Positions 40,903 through 51,694 of a stretch of 64,000 nucleotides of DNA are shown in pieces. Origin of the DNA: Polynucleobacter necessarius (GTDB lineage Bacteria > Pseudomonadota > Gammaproteobacteria > Burkholderiales > Burkholderiaceae); contig NZ_LT615227.1 in the NCBI RefSeq assembly GCF_900096755.1, forward strand, positions 1,081,821 to 1,145,820, in the 5' to 3' direction. The notes beneath the pieces were generated by a model, which did not search any database, was not told where the DNA came from, and saw only the letters and a program-made list of their open reading frames with translations. Position 1 is the stretch's first letter. Each line of letters opens with the position of its first letter. Both the position numbers and the translations under genes were made by a program.

Positions 40903-43496
40903 GCCCCCAACGCCTCTAGCAACTCTGTCTCAAGCTGAATCTGTAGTTTGGGATTCTTACCCAAGTTAGCAGCATCAAGAAGCAGTACGTCTTCCACTCG
41001 CTCGCCAAGAGTATTAATGCGTGCGGTGTGAATTGATACCTGATGCTTCACCAACACTCGAGAAATGGTGTAGAGCAAACCAGTACGGTCGCTTGCTGAG
41101 AGTACGAGTGTGTAATATCTGCCTCGTTCATCTGGAACCATATGTACGCGTGGCTGAATAGGGAAGGTGCGTGACTGCCTTGATAGGCGACCCATACTTG
41201 GGGTTGGTAATGGCTCGCTATTGGTTAGCGCAGCAGTAAGTTCAAACTCTACTAGCTGAATAATGTCACGATAGCTGCCACCTTCATCCACCAAGTTACT
41301 GCCTGAAATTTGGAAGCTATCCAAGGCGTAGCCATGACGTGTCGTATGAATACGTGCATCCCAAATGGAGAATCCGTGCCTCTCAAAATAGGCGCAGATT
41401 CTGGCAAATAGATCTTCTTGGTCTTTTACGTAGACAGCTACTTGCAGACCTTCGCCAATTGGGGATAGTCTGGCTCTAACAATTGGCTGCTCGCTATTTA
41501 CTTTATTAAATAGATGGTGTGTAAGCCAGGCAATATCAGAAGAATCTTGTCTTAAGAAGAAGGCAACGTCCAATTGCTTCCATAAGTCTTCGTAAGCATC
41601 ATCGTTGATGCCATAGAGGCGTAACTTTGCTTTAGATGCTTCTTGGTGCTGAGCTAATTCTGAGGAGGCATCCGGCTTAGCTCCACCTAATACTCTTAGC
41701 GTTGCGCGATACAGATCTTCAAGGAGCTTGCCTTTCCAGGCATTCCAGACTTTAGGGCTAGTACCTCGAACATCAGCAACGGTGAGCAAATAGAGTGCGG
41801 TGAGATGACGCTCATCACCCATCTTTTTAGCAAAAGCTTTCACGACATCAGGATCGGTGATGTCTTGCTTCTGAGCTGTTTGGCTCATATTGAGATGTTC
41901 AGCTACCAACCATACTAAATGCTCAGTATCTTTTTTATCCAGACCATGTTCTTTAGCAAACTTGCGTGTATCTGCTTTTCCTAGTTGCGAATGGTCGCCC
42001 CCACGCCCTTTGGCAATGTCATGAAAGAGGGCTGCAATGACGAGCAACCAAGGTTTCTCAAAGTGAGCAATGAGACTGCTGCAGAAAGGGAACTCATGAG
42101 TGTGTTCAACCACCATGAAGCGGCGCACATTGCGTAGCACCATCAGGATGTGTTGATCGACTGTGTATATATGGAACAGGTCGTGCTGCATCTGCCCAAC
42201 AATCTTTCTGAAGGCTGGAAGGTAACGTCCTAGTACGCTGCTGCGATTCATCAGGTGGAAAGCACGGCTTACACCTTCAGGCTGCTTCAAGATCTCCATA
42301 AAAAGCGCGCGATTAATCGGGTCTTTGCGCCATTTGCTATCCATCTTAGTTCTGGCGTTGTAGAGCGCTCTGAAGATGGTTGCCGATAAGCTCTTTACAT
42401 TAGATGTTTGGGCAAATACTAAGAAGGTTCTCAGAATTTGCTCTGGATGTTTTTGAAAGAGCTGGGGGTCCGTAATATCCAATACACCTTGGCGCTCAAT
42501 AAAGTATTCATTACCTTCACCTGGAATAGGGTGAGTGGTCTTAGATTCCTGCGGGAAGAGAATGGCTTCAATGTTCTGCAATAGAACATCATTCAATTGG
42601 GTTACTGCTTTAGCGGCCCAATAGTAGCGGCGCATGATTGCTTCACTAGCAACTCTTGAGGATTCTTCTTTGATTCCCATAGACGCTGCTAAGGGCGCCT
42701 GTAAATCAAAAGCCAGAACATCTTGCCTACGTTTTGCTAGGAGATGGAGGTTGGCACGTAAGGTTTCTAAAAATCGTTGATTGCGATTGAGTTCAGTCAG
42801 TTCACGTTGCGTGACAAGGCCGGCCTCATGGAGATCTTTGAAGGTATCGCCTAGTAATGCAGCCTTACTGACCCATGAGATCACCTGTAAATCACGCAAG
42901 CCGCCGGGGCTCTCTTTGCAATTTGGCTCTAGAGAGTAAGGGGTGTTCTGATATTTGTAGTGACGCTGAATTTGTTCTGCTTGCTTGGCTTGAAAAAATG
43001 CCTTGGGAGCCATGGCTGCTTCAAATGCTTTAGCAAAGTCTTTGAATAAAGCTTTCTTGCCGCAAAGGAAGCGTGCTTCCAGAAGTGAGGTACGTACCGT
43101 GACATCTTGCTCAGACTCGGACATGCATTCCGAAACATTCCGTACTGAGGAGCCTATTTCTAACCCCATATCCCAGCAGCTGGCAATAAATTGCTCTACT
43201 TGCTTTGATAAAGCGAGGGCTTGTTTTTCTTCTGCCGGCAGCAGAATAAGAATATCAATATCGGAGTGGGGGAATAAAGAATTTCTTCCATAACCACCAA
43301 CTGCAATCAAGGCAGCTTCATTTTTTAAGCCGCTATTACTCCAGAGATGGGCGAGTATTTGATCGCTCATCTTGGTAAGTTGTTTGGTTAACTTACCTAC
43401 CGCTTGTGGTTTTCTAAACTCGTCGTAAGCAACTTCGCGAGCAGCACGCAGGCTAGCTGCATCAGTAATATTGCTGACCGCCTGAAGCTTGCTCAT
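40899..43496 (-). CDS. glnD: PII uridylyltransferase/uridylyl-removing enzyme
   Basis: Glutamine sensor that adds or removes UMP on PII proteins. Domains in order: nucleotidyltransferase ([19 protein letters not shown] near residue 68), linker helices with SPGGLRDLQ, an HD domain ([15 protein letters not shown] near 495), and two ACT domains ([16 protein letters not shown] and [15 protein letters not shown]) that sense glutamine. The 865 residues are complete. It follows map by 4 bases. Intact, so nitrogen sensing is kept. Confidence 0.95.
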   Translation of the reverse strand: MSKLQAVSNITDAASLRAAREVAYDEFRKPQAVGKLTKQLTKMSDQILAHLWSNSGLKNEAALIAVGGYGRNSLFPHSDIDILILLPAEEKQALALSKQVEQFIASCWDMGLEIGSSVRNVSECMSESEQDVTVRTSLLEARFLCGKKALFKDFAKAFEAAMAPKAFFQAKQAEQIQRHYKYQNTPYSLEPNCKESPGGLRDLQVISWVSKAALLGDTFKDLHEAGLVTQRELTELNRNQRFLETLRANLHLLAKRRQDVLAFDLQAPLAASMGIKEESSRVASEAIMRRYYWAAKAVTQLNDVLLQNIEAILFPQESKTTHPIPGEGNEYFIERQGVLDITDPQLFQKHPEQILRTFLVFAQTSNVKSLSATIFRALYNARTKMDSKWRKDPINRALFMEILKQPEGVSRAFHLMNRSSVLGRYLPAFRKIVGQMQHDLFHIYTVDQHILMVLRNVRRFMVVEHTHEFPFCSSLIAHFEKPWLLVIAALFHDIAKGRGGDHSQLGKADTRKFAKEHGLDKKDTEHLVWLVAEHLNMSQTAQKQDITDPDVVKAFAKKMGDERHLTALYLLTVADVRGTSPKVWNAWKGKLLEDLYRATLRVLGGAKPDASSELAQHQEASKAKLRLYGINDDAYEDLWKQLDVAFFLRQDSSDIAWLTHHLFNKVNSEQPIVRARLSPIGEGLQVAVYVKDQEDLFARICAYFERHGFSIWDARIHTTRHGYALDSFQISGSNLVDEGGSYRDIIQLVEFELTAALTNSEPLPTPSMGRLSRQSRTFPIQPRVHMVPDERGRYYTLVLSASDRTGLLYTISRVLVKHQVSIHTARINTLGERVEDVLLLDAANLGKNPKLQIQLETELLEALGA

Positions 43497-43500
43497 GAAT

Positions 43501-44337
43501 TTATGCGCTTGCTAGAGCGGGTCTAAAAGACAAGCCTTTGACGCAATCCGGAGGTGGGTTGCTACCTTCTGACCATGTAAGTACTTCAACACCAGTTGCG
43601 GTAACCAAAAGCGTATGTTCCCACTGAGCTGACAAGCTGCGATCTTTTGTCTTTACAGTCCACTGGTCAGGCATGGTGCGAATATCGCGCTTGCCCGCAT
43701 TAATCATCGGCTCAATTGTGAATGTCATGCCGGCTTCTAGCTTTTCGCCAGTACCAGGTTTGCCATAGTGAAGAATTTGTGGATCTTGATGGAATACTTT
43801 TCCAATGCCATGACCACAATATTCACGTACCACTGAGTAGCCTGCTTTTTCTGCGTGAGTCTGAATCACGTGACCGATGTCGCCCAATGAAGCGCCCGGT
43901 CTAACTTGAGCAATGCCAAGCCACATACATTCAAAAGTAATTTGGGTAAGACGTTTTGCCATGACGGAAACTTCACCCACCATGAACATGCGGCTGGTAT
44001 CGCCGTAGTAGCCATCAGGAGTAATAACAGTGATATCTAGATTCACCACATCACCAGTCTTTAAAACTTTGTCTCCTGGGATGCCGTGGCAGATCACATC
44101 ATTAACTGAAGTGCAGATAGATGCCGGAAAAGGAGGGTATCCAGGAGGCTGGTAGTTCAGTGGGGCAGGAATGGTCTTTTGGACATCGCGCATGTACTCA
44201 TGGCAAATCCGATCCAATTCTCCGGTAGTCACTCCCGCTTTAACGTGAGGGGCAACATGATCAAGAACTTCGCTGGCTAAGCGTCCAGCTTCGCGCATCC
44301 CAAGGATGTCTTTTTCGGCAGTAAATACACTATTCAT
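43501..44337 (-). CDS. map: Methionine aminopeptidase type I
   Basis: Removes the N-terminal methionine from new proteins. Metal ligands are recognisable in [21 protein letters not shown] (two Asp), the [17 protein letters not shown] histidine region, TFTIEPMIN and a C-terminal QWEHTLLVT. The 278 residues are typical. It is divergent from rpsB, the usual map/rpsB arrangement. Intact. Confidence 0.96.
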   Translation of the reverse strand: MNSVFTAEKDILGMREAGRLASEVLDHVAPHVKAGVTTGELDRICHEYMRDVQKTIPAPLNYQPPGYPPFPASICTSVNDVICHGIPGDKVLKTGDVVNLDITVITPDGYYGDTSRMFMVGEVSVMAKRLTQITFECMWLGIAQVRPGASLGDIGHVIQTHAEKAGYSVVREYCGHGIGKVFHQDPQILHYGKPGTGEKLEAGMTFTIEPMINAGKRDIRTMPDQWTVKTKDRSLSAQWEHTLLVTATGVEVLTWSEGSNPPPDCVKGLSFRPALASA

Positions 44338-44491
44338 GCCTTGATTATCAACGACTTGGAGAGTTTTGGCTCGCTAGGTTTGCCTAAATTTTAGGCAATT
44401 ACCCCATTTTTAGGGCTTCTAGCTGCTATTTTGGTGGTTAGCCCCTCCGTTTGGGTGGGTGTGGACCTGGCTAGAGCATTGATATTTAAGC

Positions 44492-44497
44492 TATAAT
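44492..44497 (+). promoter_or_regulatory. Consensus -10 of the rpsB promoter
   Basis: A perfect TATAAT lies 115 bases before the rpsB ATG, in the 275-base gap between divergent map and rpsB. The matching -35 at 17 bases (around 44469-44474) is poor. The implied long leader fits the structured element that follows. Nothing else was seen in the gap. Confidence 0.55.
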
Positions 44498-44536
44498 TTC
44501 GTTCTCAGGTCTATTTTAGATTTGAAAGGAAATCGC

Positions 44537-44586
44537 GAGTTGAGCCTTCCAGGGTGGCGTTTTTTAGCGCAGCTAGGACTCAACTT
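44537..44586 (+). promoter_or_regulatory. Structured leader of rpsB-tsf mRNA
   Basis: GAGTTGAG (44537-44544) can pair with CTCAACTT (44579-44586), seven Watson-Crick pairs and one G-U, closing a loop of 34 bases just before the ribosome site AGGAG (44603-44607). In other proteobacteria ribosomal protein S2 represses its own operon through a leader structure at this place. The role here is inferred from position and pairing. Confidence 0.45.
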
Positions 44587-44612
44587 TAGAAACAACCCTT
44601 TTAGGAGAAGTT

Positions 44613-45362
44613 ATGTCAGTAACTATGCGTCAAATGCTGGAAGCCGGTTGCCATTTTGGTCACCAAACTCGCTTCTGGTCCCCAAAGATGGCCCCTTTCA
44701 TTTTCGGTCATCGCAACAAAATCCACATCATCAACTTGGAAAAAACATTGCCAATGTTTCAGGATGCCCTGAAATTTGCAAAACAAGTTGCTGCTAATCG
44801 TGGCACGATTTTATTTGTTGGTACTAAGCGTCAATCACGCGAGATCATTGCTGAAGAAGCTGCTCGTGCTGGTATGCCTTACATCGATAGCCGTTGGTTG
44901 GGCGGTACGCTCACCAACTTCAAAACTGTTAAAGGTTCCCTCAAGCGTTTGAAAGACATGGCAGTTGCTAAAGAAGCTGGCGATTGGGAAAAGCTTTCTA
45001 AGAAAGAAGCTTTGACTAACGACCGTGATCTCGACAAATTGCAAAAAGCGCTTGGCGGTATTCAAGATTTGAACGGCGTTCCTGATGCGATTTTCGTAGT
45101 GGACGTTGGCTATCACAAGATTGCTATTACTGAAGCTAACAAGCTTGGTATTCCAGTTATCGCTGTTGTGGATACCAACCACTCACCAGAAGGTGTTGAT
45201 TACATTATCCCTGGTAACGATGACTCTAGTAAAGCAGTTCTCCTCTACGCTCGCGGTATTGCTGATGCAATCCTCGAAGGCAAAGCTAACTCAGTTCAAG
45301 AAATCTTGACAGCAGTTAAAGAGGGTGAAGAAGAGTTTGTTGAAGAAGGGAAAGCTGAATAA
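44613..45362 (+). CDS. rpsB: 30S ribosomal protein S2
   Basis: Ribosomal protein uS2, needed for S1 docking on the small subunit. It begins [20 protein letters not shown] and has [30 protein letters not shown] and [19 protein letters not shown]. The 249 residues are normal. A TTAGGAGAAG ribosome site precedes the ATG. It shares one base with tsf (TAATG). Confidence 0.98.
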   Translation: MSVTMRQMLEAGCHFGHQTRFWSPKMAPFIFGHRNKIHIINLEKTLPMFQDALKFAKQVAANRGTILFVGTKRQSREIIAEEAARAGMPYIDSRWLGGTLTNFKTVKGSLKRLKDMAVAKEAGDWEKLSKKEALTNDRDLDKLQKALGGIQDLNGVPDAIFVVDVGYHKIAITEANKLGIPVIAVVDTNHSPEGVDYIIPGNDDSSKAVLLYARGIADAILEGKANSVQEILTAVKEGEEEFVEEGKAE

Positions 45363-46246
45363 TGGCCGCTATTACCGCTGCAATGGTTGGCGAGTTACGC
45401 GCCAAAACTGATGCTCCGATGATGGAGTGCAAAAAGGCTTTGACTGAGGCTGATGGTGATATGGCTCGTGCAGAAGAAATTCTGCGTGTAAAGCTTGGTA
45501 GCAAAGCTGGTAAAGCAGCTTCTCGTGTAACTGCTGAAGGTATTGTTGCTGCTTCTATCAATGGCACTACTGGCGCATTGCTGGAAGTGAACTGCGAAAC
45601 CGATTTCGTTTCTAAGAACGATGACTTCTCGGCATTTACAGATGCGTGCGTTAAGTTGGTTGCTGAAAAGAACCCAGCTGACGTTGCTGCATTGTTGGCA
45701 TTGCCAATGAATGGCCAAACTGTTGATGAAGTTCGTAGCGCATTGATCGGTAAGATCGGTGAGAACATCATGCCACGCCGCTTCAAGCGTTTTGCTGGTA
45801 GCAATAAGTTGGTTTCTTACCTCCACGGCACTCGTATTGGTGTAGTGGTTGAGTTCGAAGGTGACGACACTGCTGCTAAAGACGTAGCGATGCACATTGC
45901 CGCGATGAAGCCAGTGGCTTTGTCTATGGCTGATGTTCCTGCTGAAGCAATTGCTGTTGAGCGTAGCGTTGCTGTTCAAAAAGCTGCTGAATCTGGCAAA
46001 CCACCAGAAATCGTTGAAAAGATGGTTGAAGGTTCTATTCAGAAGTACCTCAAAGAGGTTTCTTTGTTGAATCAAACTTTCGTTAAAAACGACAAGCAAA
46101 CTGTTGAGCAAATGCTCAAGGCTGCAAACACAACAATCAAGGGTTTCACCATGTTTGTTGTAGGCGAGGGCATTGAGAAGCGTCAAGACGACTTTGCGGC
46201 TGAAGTAGCTGCACAAGTGGCTGCCGCCTCTAAAGCAACTGCTTAA
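45362..46246 (+). CDS. tsf: Elongation factor Ts
   Basis: Guanine-nucleotide exchange factor for EF-Tu. It shows the N-terminal UBA-like domain ([20 protein letters not shown]) and the TDFVSKN motif near residue 80 that contacts EF-Tu. The 294 residues are typical. It is translated with rpsB through the TAATG junction and followed by a strong terminator. Confidence 0.98.
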   Translation: MAAITAAMVGELRAKTDAPMMECKKALTEADGDMARAEEILRVKLGSKAGKAASRVTAEGIVAASINGTTGALLEVNCETDFVSKNDDFSAFTDACVKLVAEKNPADVAALLALPMNGQTVDEVRSALIGKIGENIMPRRFKRFAGSNKLVSYLHGTRIGVVVEFEGDDTAAKDVAMHIAAMKPVALSMADVPAEAIAVERSVAVQKAAESGKPPEIVEKMVEGSIQKYLKEVSLLNQTFVKNDKQTVEQMLKAANTTIKGFTMFVVGEGIEKRQDDFAAEVAAQVAAASKATA

Positions 46247-46287
46247 TTAGCTAGCCTGGGGCAAGCCCCAGCTGGTTGGCAATACCC

Positions 46288-46327
46288 AAAAGGGCATGGA
46301 AACCTTAGTTTCTGTGCCCTTTTCTTT
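46288..46327 (+). terminator. Terminator after tsf
   Basis: Arms AAAAGGGCA (46288-46296) and TGCCCTTTT (46315-46323) continue inward through GGAAAC and GTTTC with two G-U pairs to a CTTA loop, about 16 base pairs, then CTTT. It separates rpsB-tsf from pyrH. Confidence 0.85.
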
Positions 46328-46345
46328 GATCCCTCCCAAGCCCTT

Positions 46346-46351
46346 TATAAT
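46346..46351 (+). promoter_or_regulatory. Possible -10 for the pyrH operon
   Basis: A perfect TATAAT 20 bases after the tsf terminator and 82 bases before the pyrH ATG. No good -35 is seen at 16-18 bases, so this is a candidate only. Confidence 0.35.
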
Positions 46352-46432
46352 TTGGCTGAGATATTAAAAAGTGCTTAAAGATCAATAAGCTAAGTAAGTT
46401 AATTACTTGGCAAATTACGGAAAATAAAAAAC

Positions 46433-47143
46433 ATGCCAGCCTACAAACGAGTCCTCCTAAAACTATCTGGTGAAGCCCTTATGGGTGACGATGCTTTCGG
46501 CATCAATCCAGTCACTATTGATTCCATGGTTAAGGAAATCGCCGATGTGGTGAATAGCGGAGTGGAGTTAGCAATCGTCATTGGTGGCGGAAATATTTTC
46601 CGCGGTGTTGCCGGTGGTGCCGCAGGCATGGATCGTGCAACCGCCGATTACATGGGTATGTTGGCAACGATGATGAATTCCTTGGCGCTGCAAGATGCGT
46701 TGCGTCAAAAAGGTGTTGAGGCGCGCGTGCAGTCCGCTCTTCGCATGGATCAAGTTGTTGAGCCATATATTCGTCCGCGCGCAATTCGTGCGATGGGTGA
46801 GGGTAAGGTTGTTATTTTCGCGGCTGGCACTGGAAACCCATTCTTTACTACCGACACGGCAGCCGCTCTGCGCGGTGCTGAGATGGGTGTTGAGGTAATG
46901 CTCAAAGCAACTAAAGTTGATGGTATTTATAGCGCCGATCCAGTGAAGGATCCAACCGCTACTTTATATAAAACGATTACGTTTGATGAAGCTTTAATCA
47001 AAAATCTACAAGTCATGGATGCAACTGCATTTGCGTTGTGTCGTGATCGCAAATTACCAATCAAAGTATTTTCAATTCTCAAGCCAGGCGCATTAATGCG
47101 TGTAGTGCAAGGTGAACCTGAAGGTACTTTGGTGCACGTTTAA
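46433..47143 (+). CDS. pyrH: UMP kinase
   Basis: Phosphorylates UMP to UDP for pyrimidine nucleotides. Amino-acid-kinase fold motifs: [15 protein letters not shown] at the start, [10 protein letters not shown] near residue 50, and [15 protein letters not shown] near 130. The 236 residues match. It starts the conserved pyrH-frr-uppS-cdsA-dxr run. Intact. Confidence 0.97.
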   Translation: MPAYKRVLLKLSGEALMGDDAFGINPVTIDSMVKEIADVVNSGVELAIVIGGGNIFRGVAGGAAGMDRATADYMGMLATMMNSLALQDALRQKGVEARVQSALRMDQVVEPYIRPRAIRAMGEGKVVIFAAGTGNPFFTTDTAAALRGAEMGVEVMLKATKVDGIYSADPVKDPTATLYKTITFDEALIKNLQVMDATAFALCRDRKLPIKVFSILKPGALMRVVQGEPEGTLVHV

Positions 47144-47167
47144 GGTATATGTTTAATAGGGGGCCTG

Positions 47168-47728
47168 ATGTCTGCAGCAGAAATTAAAACCAATACTAAT
47201 CAAAAGATGGAAAAGTCTCTTGAGGCTTTGAAGACCAACTTGGCGAAGATTCGCTCTGGTCGTGCCAACCCAGGAATTTTGGAGCACATTCATGTGAATT
47301 ACTACGGCAACCCAACTCCATTGAGCCAGGTTGCTAGCTTGGGCCTGGCTGATGCCCGCACCATCAATGTTCAACCGTTTGAAAAGACGATGGTTGCAGC
47401 AATTGAGAAGGCAATTCGTGATTCTGACTTGGGTTTAAATCCTGCGTCACAAGGCACCGTGATTCGTGTACCAATGCCGGCTTTGACCGAGGAGCGTCGT
47501 CGCGAACTCACTAAAGTTGTTAAGAGTGAAGGTGAAGATACGAAGATTGCGGTCCGTAATTTACGCCGTGATGCTAATGAGCACCTTAAGCGCTTAACTA
47601 AAGACAAAGAAATCTCTGAAGATGATGAGCGTCGTGCAACTGACGACATTCAGAAGATGACTGATAAAGCAGTGGTAGATATCGACAAGATCATTGCTGA
47701 AAAAGAAAAAGAGATCATGACGGTTTAA
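47168..47728 (+). CDS. frr: Ribosome recycling factor
   Basis: Splits post-termination ribosomes together with EF-G. The L-shaped helical protein shows [19 protein letters not shown] near residue 32, [20 protein letters not shown], and the C-terminal helix pair with [20 protein letters not shown]. The 186 residues are typical. Intact. Confidence 0.97.
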   Translation: MSAAEIKTNTNQKMEKSLEALKTNLAKIRSGRANPGILEHIHVNYYGNPTPLSQVASLGLADARTINVQPFEKTMVAAIEKAIRDSDLGLNPASQGTVIRVPMPALTEERRRELTKVVKSEGEDTKIAVRNLRRDANEHLKRLTKDKEISEDDERRATDDIQKMTDKAVVDIDKIIAEKEKEIMTV

Positions 47729-47753
47729 TACCCGATTGAATTATCAGCTTCTG

Positions 47754-48527
47754 ATGACCAAACACTCCAGTTCAACCTTAGCCATTCCAGAGGTAAGTGC
47801 TATACCTCGCCATGTGGCAATCATCATGGACGGTAATGGACGCTGGGCAAGCAAGCGCATGATGCCTCGTGTCGCAGGGCACTCAGAAGGCTTAGGGGCT
47901 GTTCGAAAAATTGTTCAAGAATGTCGCAAGCTTGGAGTCGAGTACTTAACGGTATTTGCTTTTAGCTCAGAAAACTGGCGTCGCCCACCTGAGGAGGTGG
48001 GCTTCTTGATGAAGTTATTTTTGAAGTCTTTAAAAGGTGAGGTTTCACGCCTTGCTGAAAACGATATTGCTTTACGCTTGATTGGCGATTTAAGTCGCTT
48101 TGATAATGCGATTCAAGAGATGGTGGAGTTTTCGGAGCAAAAAACTGCGGGCTGCAAAGGTTTGACATTTACGATTGCCGCCAACTACGGGGGTCGCTGG
48201 GATATTTTGCAAGCAATGCGTCAATGCTTAGCTGCAAATCCAAATTTAAAGCCAGAGCAAGTTACCGAAGAATTGTTGCAACCCCATCTCTCAATGTCTT
48301 ATGCACCTGAGCCTGATTTGTTTATTCGGACGGGTGGCGAGCAGCGCGTGAGCAATTTCTTGTTATGGCAGCTGGCTTATACAGAGTTGTATTTTACCGA
48401 TGTTTTGTGGCCTGATTTCGATGAGTCCGAATTACACAAGGCGTTTGACTGGTTCAGTCAGCGCGAGCGCCGTTTTGGCCGCACCAGTGCTCAGCTTGCC
48501 TCGCAAGTCATGAGTGATGCAGTTTGA
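47754..48527 (+). CDS. uppS: Undecaprenyl diphosphate synthase
   Basis: cis-Prenyltransferase making the C55 lipid carrier for peptidoglycan and O-antigen. It has [16 protein letters not shown] (catalytic Asp26), [11 protein letters not shown], and [23 protein letters not shown] 47754 is preferred to TTG 47736, six codons upstream. The product is 257 residues. Intact. Confidence 0.96.
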   Translation: MTKHSSSTLAIPEVSAIPRHVAIIMDGNGRWASKRMMPRVAGHSEGLGAVRKIVQECRKLGVEYLTVFAFSSENWRRPPEEVGFLMKLFLKSLKGEVSRLAENDIALRLIGDLSRFDNAIQEMVEFSEQKTAGCKGLTFTIAANYGGRWDILQAMRQCLAANPNLKPEQVTEELLQPHLSMSYAPEPDLFIRTGGEQRVSNFLLWQLAYTELYFTDVLWPDFDESELHKAFDWFSQRERRFGRTSAQLASQVMSDAV

Positions 48528-48555
48528 TGTAGTTCGTTATTAAGTCTATTCCCCA

Positions 48556-49383
48556 ATGCTAAAAACCCGAATTATTACCGCCTTAGTCCTTATGGCGGTG
48601 TTGTTGCCGATCTTATTTTTATTGCCTGCAATATATGTCGGCATATTTTTTCTTATCGCTTTGTTGGCAGCTGCTTGGGAGTGGAGTCGTTTATTAAATC
48701 CAGGGGCAGAGCGTGCAGCATGGTTGTACGCGCTGCTATGTCTGCTCACTATTCTGTTCTTATTGGGTATGCAAAACGCAGACTGGCAGCTTGCCTTGTT
48801 GCTCTTGGCTGTGATCTTCTGGTTCTTTATTGCACCCTTTATTTTGGCTAAAGGAATGAATCTGTCCTTGCAAAAGTTACGACCTTTTTATGTGGTGCTC
48901 GGATTAATTTTGCTTCCAGCCACATGGTTTGCTCTAGTATTTTTGCGCGAACTAGGACTTATCTTTTTACTAAGCAGCATGGCCTTAGTTTGGGTAGCAG
49001 ATATTGGCGCCTACTTTGTTGGCAAGGCTATTGGCAAGCACAAGCTCGCCGTACAAATTAGCCCAGGTAAGTCGATTGAGGGCGCAATTGGTGGTTTAGT
49101 GCTTTGTTATGTTTACGCATTCTTATGTGTTTATTTCTTGCCTTTTGAATCCACGCTATTTGGTGCATGGGCCATTTGTTTTGGTTGGGTAGCCATGTTC
49201 TTGATGGTTACCGTGCTAACTGCCTTCAGTATCTTTGGTGATTTATTTGAATCTCAGCTGAAGCGTTTGGCTGGGGTAAAAGACAGCAGCAATTTATTGC
49301 CAGGCCACGGCGGCGTGTTAGATCGTGTGGATGCTTTGATACCAGCGATGCCTATTGCGGCCTTATTAGCAGGATTGGTGTAA
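48556..49383 (+). CDS. cdsA: Phosphatidate cytidylyltransferase
   Basis: Integral membrane enzyme making CDP-diacylglycerol, precursor of phosphatidylethanolamine and phosphatidylglycerol. About eight hydrophobic segments are seen, and the family signature [20 protein letters not shown] is followed by GVLDRVD near the C terminus. The 275 residues fit. Shares one base with dxr (TAATG). Intact. Confidence 0.96.
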   Translation: MLKTRIITALVLMAVLLPILFLLPAIYVGIFFLIALLAAAWEWSRLLNPGAERAAWLYALLCLLTILFLLGMQNADWQLALLLLAVIFWFFIAPFILAKGMNLSLQKLRPFYVVLGLILLPATWFALVFLRELGLIFLLSSMALVWVADIGAYFVGKAIGKHKLAVQISPGKSIEGAIGGLVLCYVYAFLCVYFLPFESTLFGAWAICFGWVAMFLMVTVLTAFSIFGDLFESQLKRLAGVKDSSNLLPGHGGVLDRVDALIPAMPIAALLAGLV

Positions 49384-50567
49384 TGGCTGTGAAGCAAGTT
49401 GTCATCCTCGGATCTACTGGTTCCATTGGAGTGAACACCTTAGATGTTATTCGCAATCATCCAGATCGCTTTAAGGTTGTTGCATTAACTGCTGGTAAGC
49501 AGATAGAGAAATTAGCAGAGCAGTGCGCTGAATTTAAACCTGTCATCGCAGTTGTCTCGGACGCCAATGGCGCTGCCAGCCTCGGTAAGTTATTGCTCGA
49601 AAAACAAGTCAAGACACAAGTTCTTTATGGCCCTGATGCATTGGTTGCCGCTGTTACAGAATCGAACTGCGATACCGTTATGGCCGCCATTGTCGGCGCA
49701 GCAGGCTTAGTACCAGCCCTGGCAGCCGCAAAAGCTGGCAAGAGAGTATTGCTTGCTAACAAAGAAGCCTTAGTGATGTCTGGTGATTTATTCATGCAGG
49801 CAATGAAGCAGGGCGGCGGCGAACTGTTGCCGATTGATAGTGAGCACAATGCAATCTTTCAGTGTCTGCCAAATCAGTTTTCTAAAAACCCAAACCCAAG
49901 TTTGGGTGCTGAAGAGCTTTGGCTAACCGCTTCTGGTGGGCCATTTAGAAATACGCCGCTTGAGCAATTAGCAAACATTACTCCAGAGCAGGCATGCGCA
50001 CATCCGAATTGGGTGATGGGACGCAAGATCTCGGTTGATTCAGCGACCATGATGAACAAAGGCCTTGAAGTGATTGAGGCATTCTGGTTGTTTGGCTTGT
50101 CGTTGGAAAAAATTAAAGTCTTGATTCATCCGCAAAGCGTGGTGCACTCAATGGTGCGTTATCGCGATGGTTCTGTCCTTGCGCAATTAGGCCAACCTGA
50201 TATGAGAACGCCTATCGCTTATGGCCTTGCGTGGCCAGAGCGTATTGACGCTGGTGTAGCGCCATTGAGCTTGACTCAGTTAGCCGCTTTGAGCTTTTCT
50301 GAGCCGGACCTAGATCGTTTTCCTTGCCTGTCTTTGGCGTTTGCTGCTGCCAAATCGGGTGGTATTGCGCCTACCGTTCTAAATGCCGCTAACGAAGTGG
50401 CAGTCGCGGCATTTTTGGATGAAGGCTTACCTTATCTTCGCATCCCTGAAGTGGTGGAGAAGACCTTGAGTGCAATCCCGGTGGCTAATGCAGACTCGCT
50501 AGAGTTTATTTTGGACGCTGATACTCGCGCAAGAAATCTTGCTAGGGAATTTATTTGCAAGCATTGA
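49383..50567 (+). CDS. dxr: 1-deoxy-D-xylulose 5-phosphate reductoisomerase
   Basis: Second enzyme of the MEP isoprenoid pathway. The NADP site [14 protein letters not shown] lies near residue 9, [13 protein letters not shown] near 127, [14 protein letters not shown] near 150 with metal ligands, and [21 protein letters not shown] near 213. The 394 residues are typical. The next reading frame (broken rseP) overlaps its end by 13 bases. Intact. Confidence 0.97.
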   Translation: MAVKQVVILGSTGSIGVNTLDVIRNHPDRFKVVALTAGKQIEKLAEQCAEFKPVIAVVSDANGAASLGKLLLEKQVKTQVLYGPDALVAAVTESNCDTVMAAIVGAAGLVPALAAAKAGKRVLLANKEALVMSGDLFMQAMKQGGGELLPIDSEHNAIFQCLPNQFSKNPNPSLGAEELWLTASGGPFRNTPLEQLANITPEQACAHPNWVMGRKISVDSATMMNKGLEVIEAFWLFGLSLEKIKVLIHPQSVVHSMVRYRDGSVLAQLGQPDMRTPIAYGLAWPERIDAGVAPLSLTQLAALSFSEPDLDRFPCLSLAFAAAKSGGIAPTVLNAANEVAVAAFLDEGLPYLRIPEVVEKTLSAIPVANADSLEFILDADTRARNLAREFICKH

Positions 50568-51694
50568 TTACACTTGCCGCCTTTATTGCCACACTCGGAT
50601 TGCTAGTGAGCTTTCATGAGTTCGGACATTTTTTGGCGGCACGTTGCTGCGGAGTGCGTGTTTTAAGATTTGCCGTTGGATTTGGTAAGCCGATAGTTAC
50701 TTACCATGCCAAAAATAAAACAGAGTGGGTGTTGGCCTCTATTCCGCTGGGTGGTTATGTCAAACTTTTGGATGGGCGCGATGCCCAGCAAAAAATTACC
50801 CCGGAAGAAGAATTGCAATCCTTTGATAAGAAGCCACTTTGGCAGCGCTCTCTAATTGTTGCTGCAGGCCCATTAGCCAATTTTTTCCTGGCGGTCATTT
50901 TGTTTGCAATGATTTACATGTCCGGCGCCCCTCAGTTGCCCGCGGTATTGCAGGTTCCTCCAGAAAGCTCGGTTGCAGCCAAGGTGGGATTGGTTGAGGG
51001 GGATAGGGTGATTGGGTGGCAAAAATTAGAGGCCGATTCTGATCCTGTGCACTTTTCTGGTGAATTTGACCCTGTTCCCAGTTGGAACGCCTTACGCTGG
51101 TTGCTCATAGACGCGGTTACTGCTGGCGATGGATTTTCTCTGGAAATACAGGCTCCAACAGGTGGCCGCTTTACCAAAGCCTTTCTAGTGGCCGATTTAC
51201 CCCTGATGACCCCAGAAAAAGATCCCCTAATGGGGTTGGGAGTTTTGCCTAAGGCAACCCCATTCGCCGAGTGGCAGATTCTACAGTTAGGCCCATTGCA
51301 GGCCTTGTTCTACGCCTCACAGAGGAGAGGGTATGGCTTATTTCCAAGGTTTCCACCAGGCTAATGATGGGGATATTCACGGGCAAAACCTCAGTAAAGC
51401 AGTTGGGCGGCCCCCTGAGTATTGCGGAGATGGCTGGCAAGACCGCTCAAGTGGGCTGGCAACCATTTTTGGCGTTTTTAGCACTTATGAGTATTAGCAT
51501 TGGACTGCTTAATTTGGCCCCTTTTCCAATGTTAGATGGGGGTCAGCTCCTGTATGATGCATGGGAGTTAGTCGCCGGTAAGGCGGATTCCGATTTCCAT
51601 GCAAGAGCAGCTTCAAAAAGTGGGCTTCTTGCTGCTGATTTCCCTGTCCCTGCTGGCCTTGTTTAACGATTTACAACGCTATTTTTCGCCTTGA
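50555..51694 (+). pseudogene. rseP: Site-2 protease RseP, two frameshifts
   Basis: Intramembrane zinc protease that cleaves anti-sigma factor RseA and remnant signal peptides. The first frame (TTG 50555) carries HEFGHFLAA (HExxH) and a PDZ region and stops at 51362-51364. The second begins to match at VWLISKVSTRLMMGIFTGKT after AGAGGAGAGG (51321-51330) and includes LDGGQLLYDAW, stopping at 51666. The third (RIPISMQEQLQKVGFLLL) follows after GG at 51582-51583 and ends LQRYFSP at TGA 51692-51694. Deleting one AGAGG copy and one G restores one frame. The catalytic HExxH and LDG motifs end up on separate fragments. Confidence 0.9.

Noticed and set aside
45395..46216. A 273-codon open frame antisense to tsf
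   Set aside because: It lies wholly opposite a highly conserved gene, its translation is low in family-like features and high in Asn, Ser and Cys, and no promoter or ribosome site is seen. It follows from codon bias of tsf.
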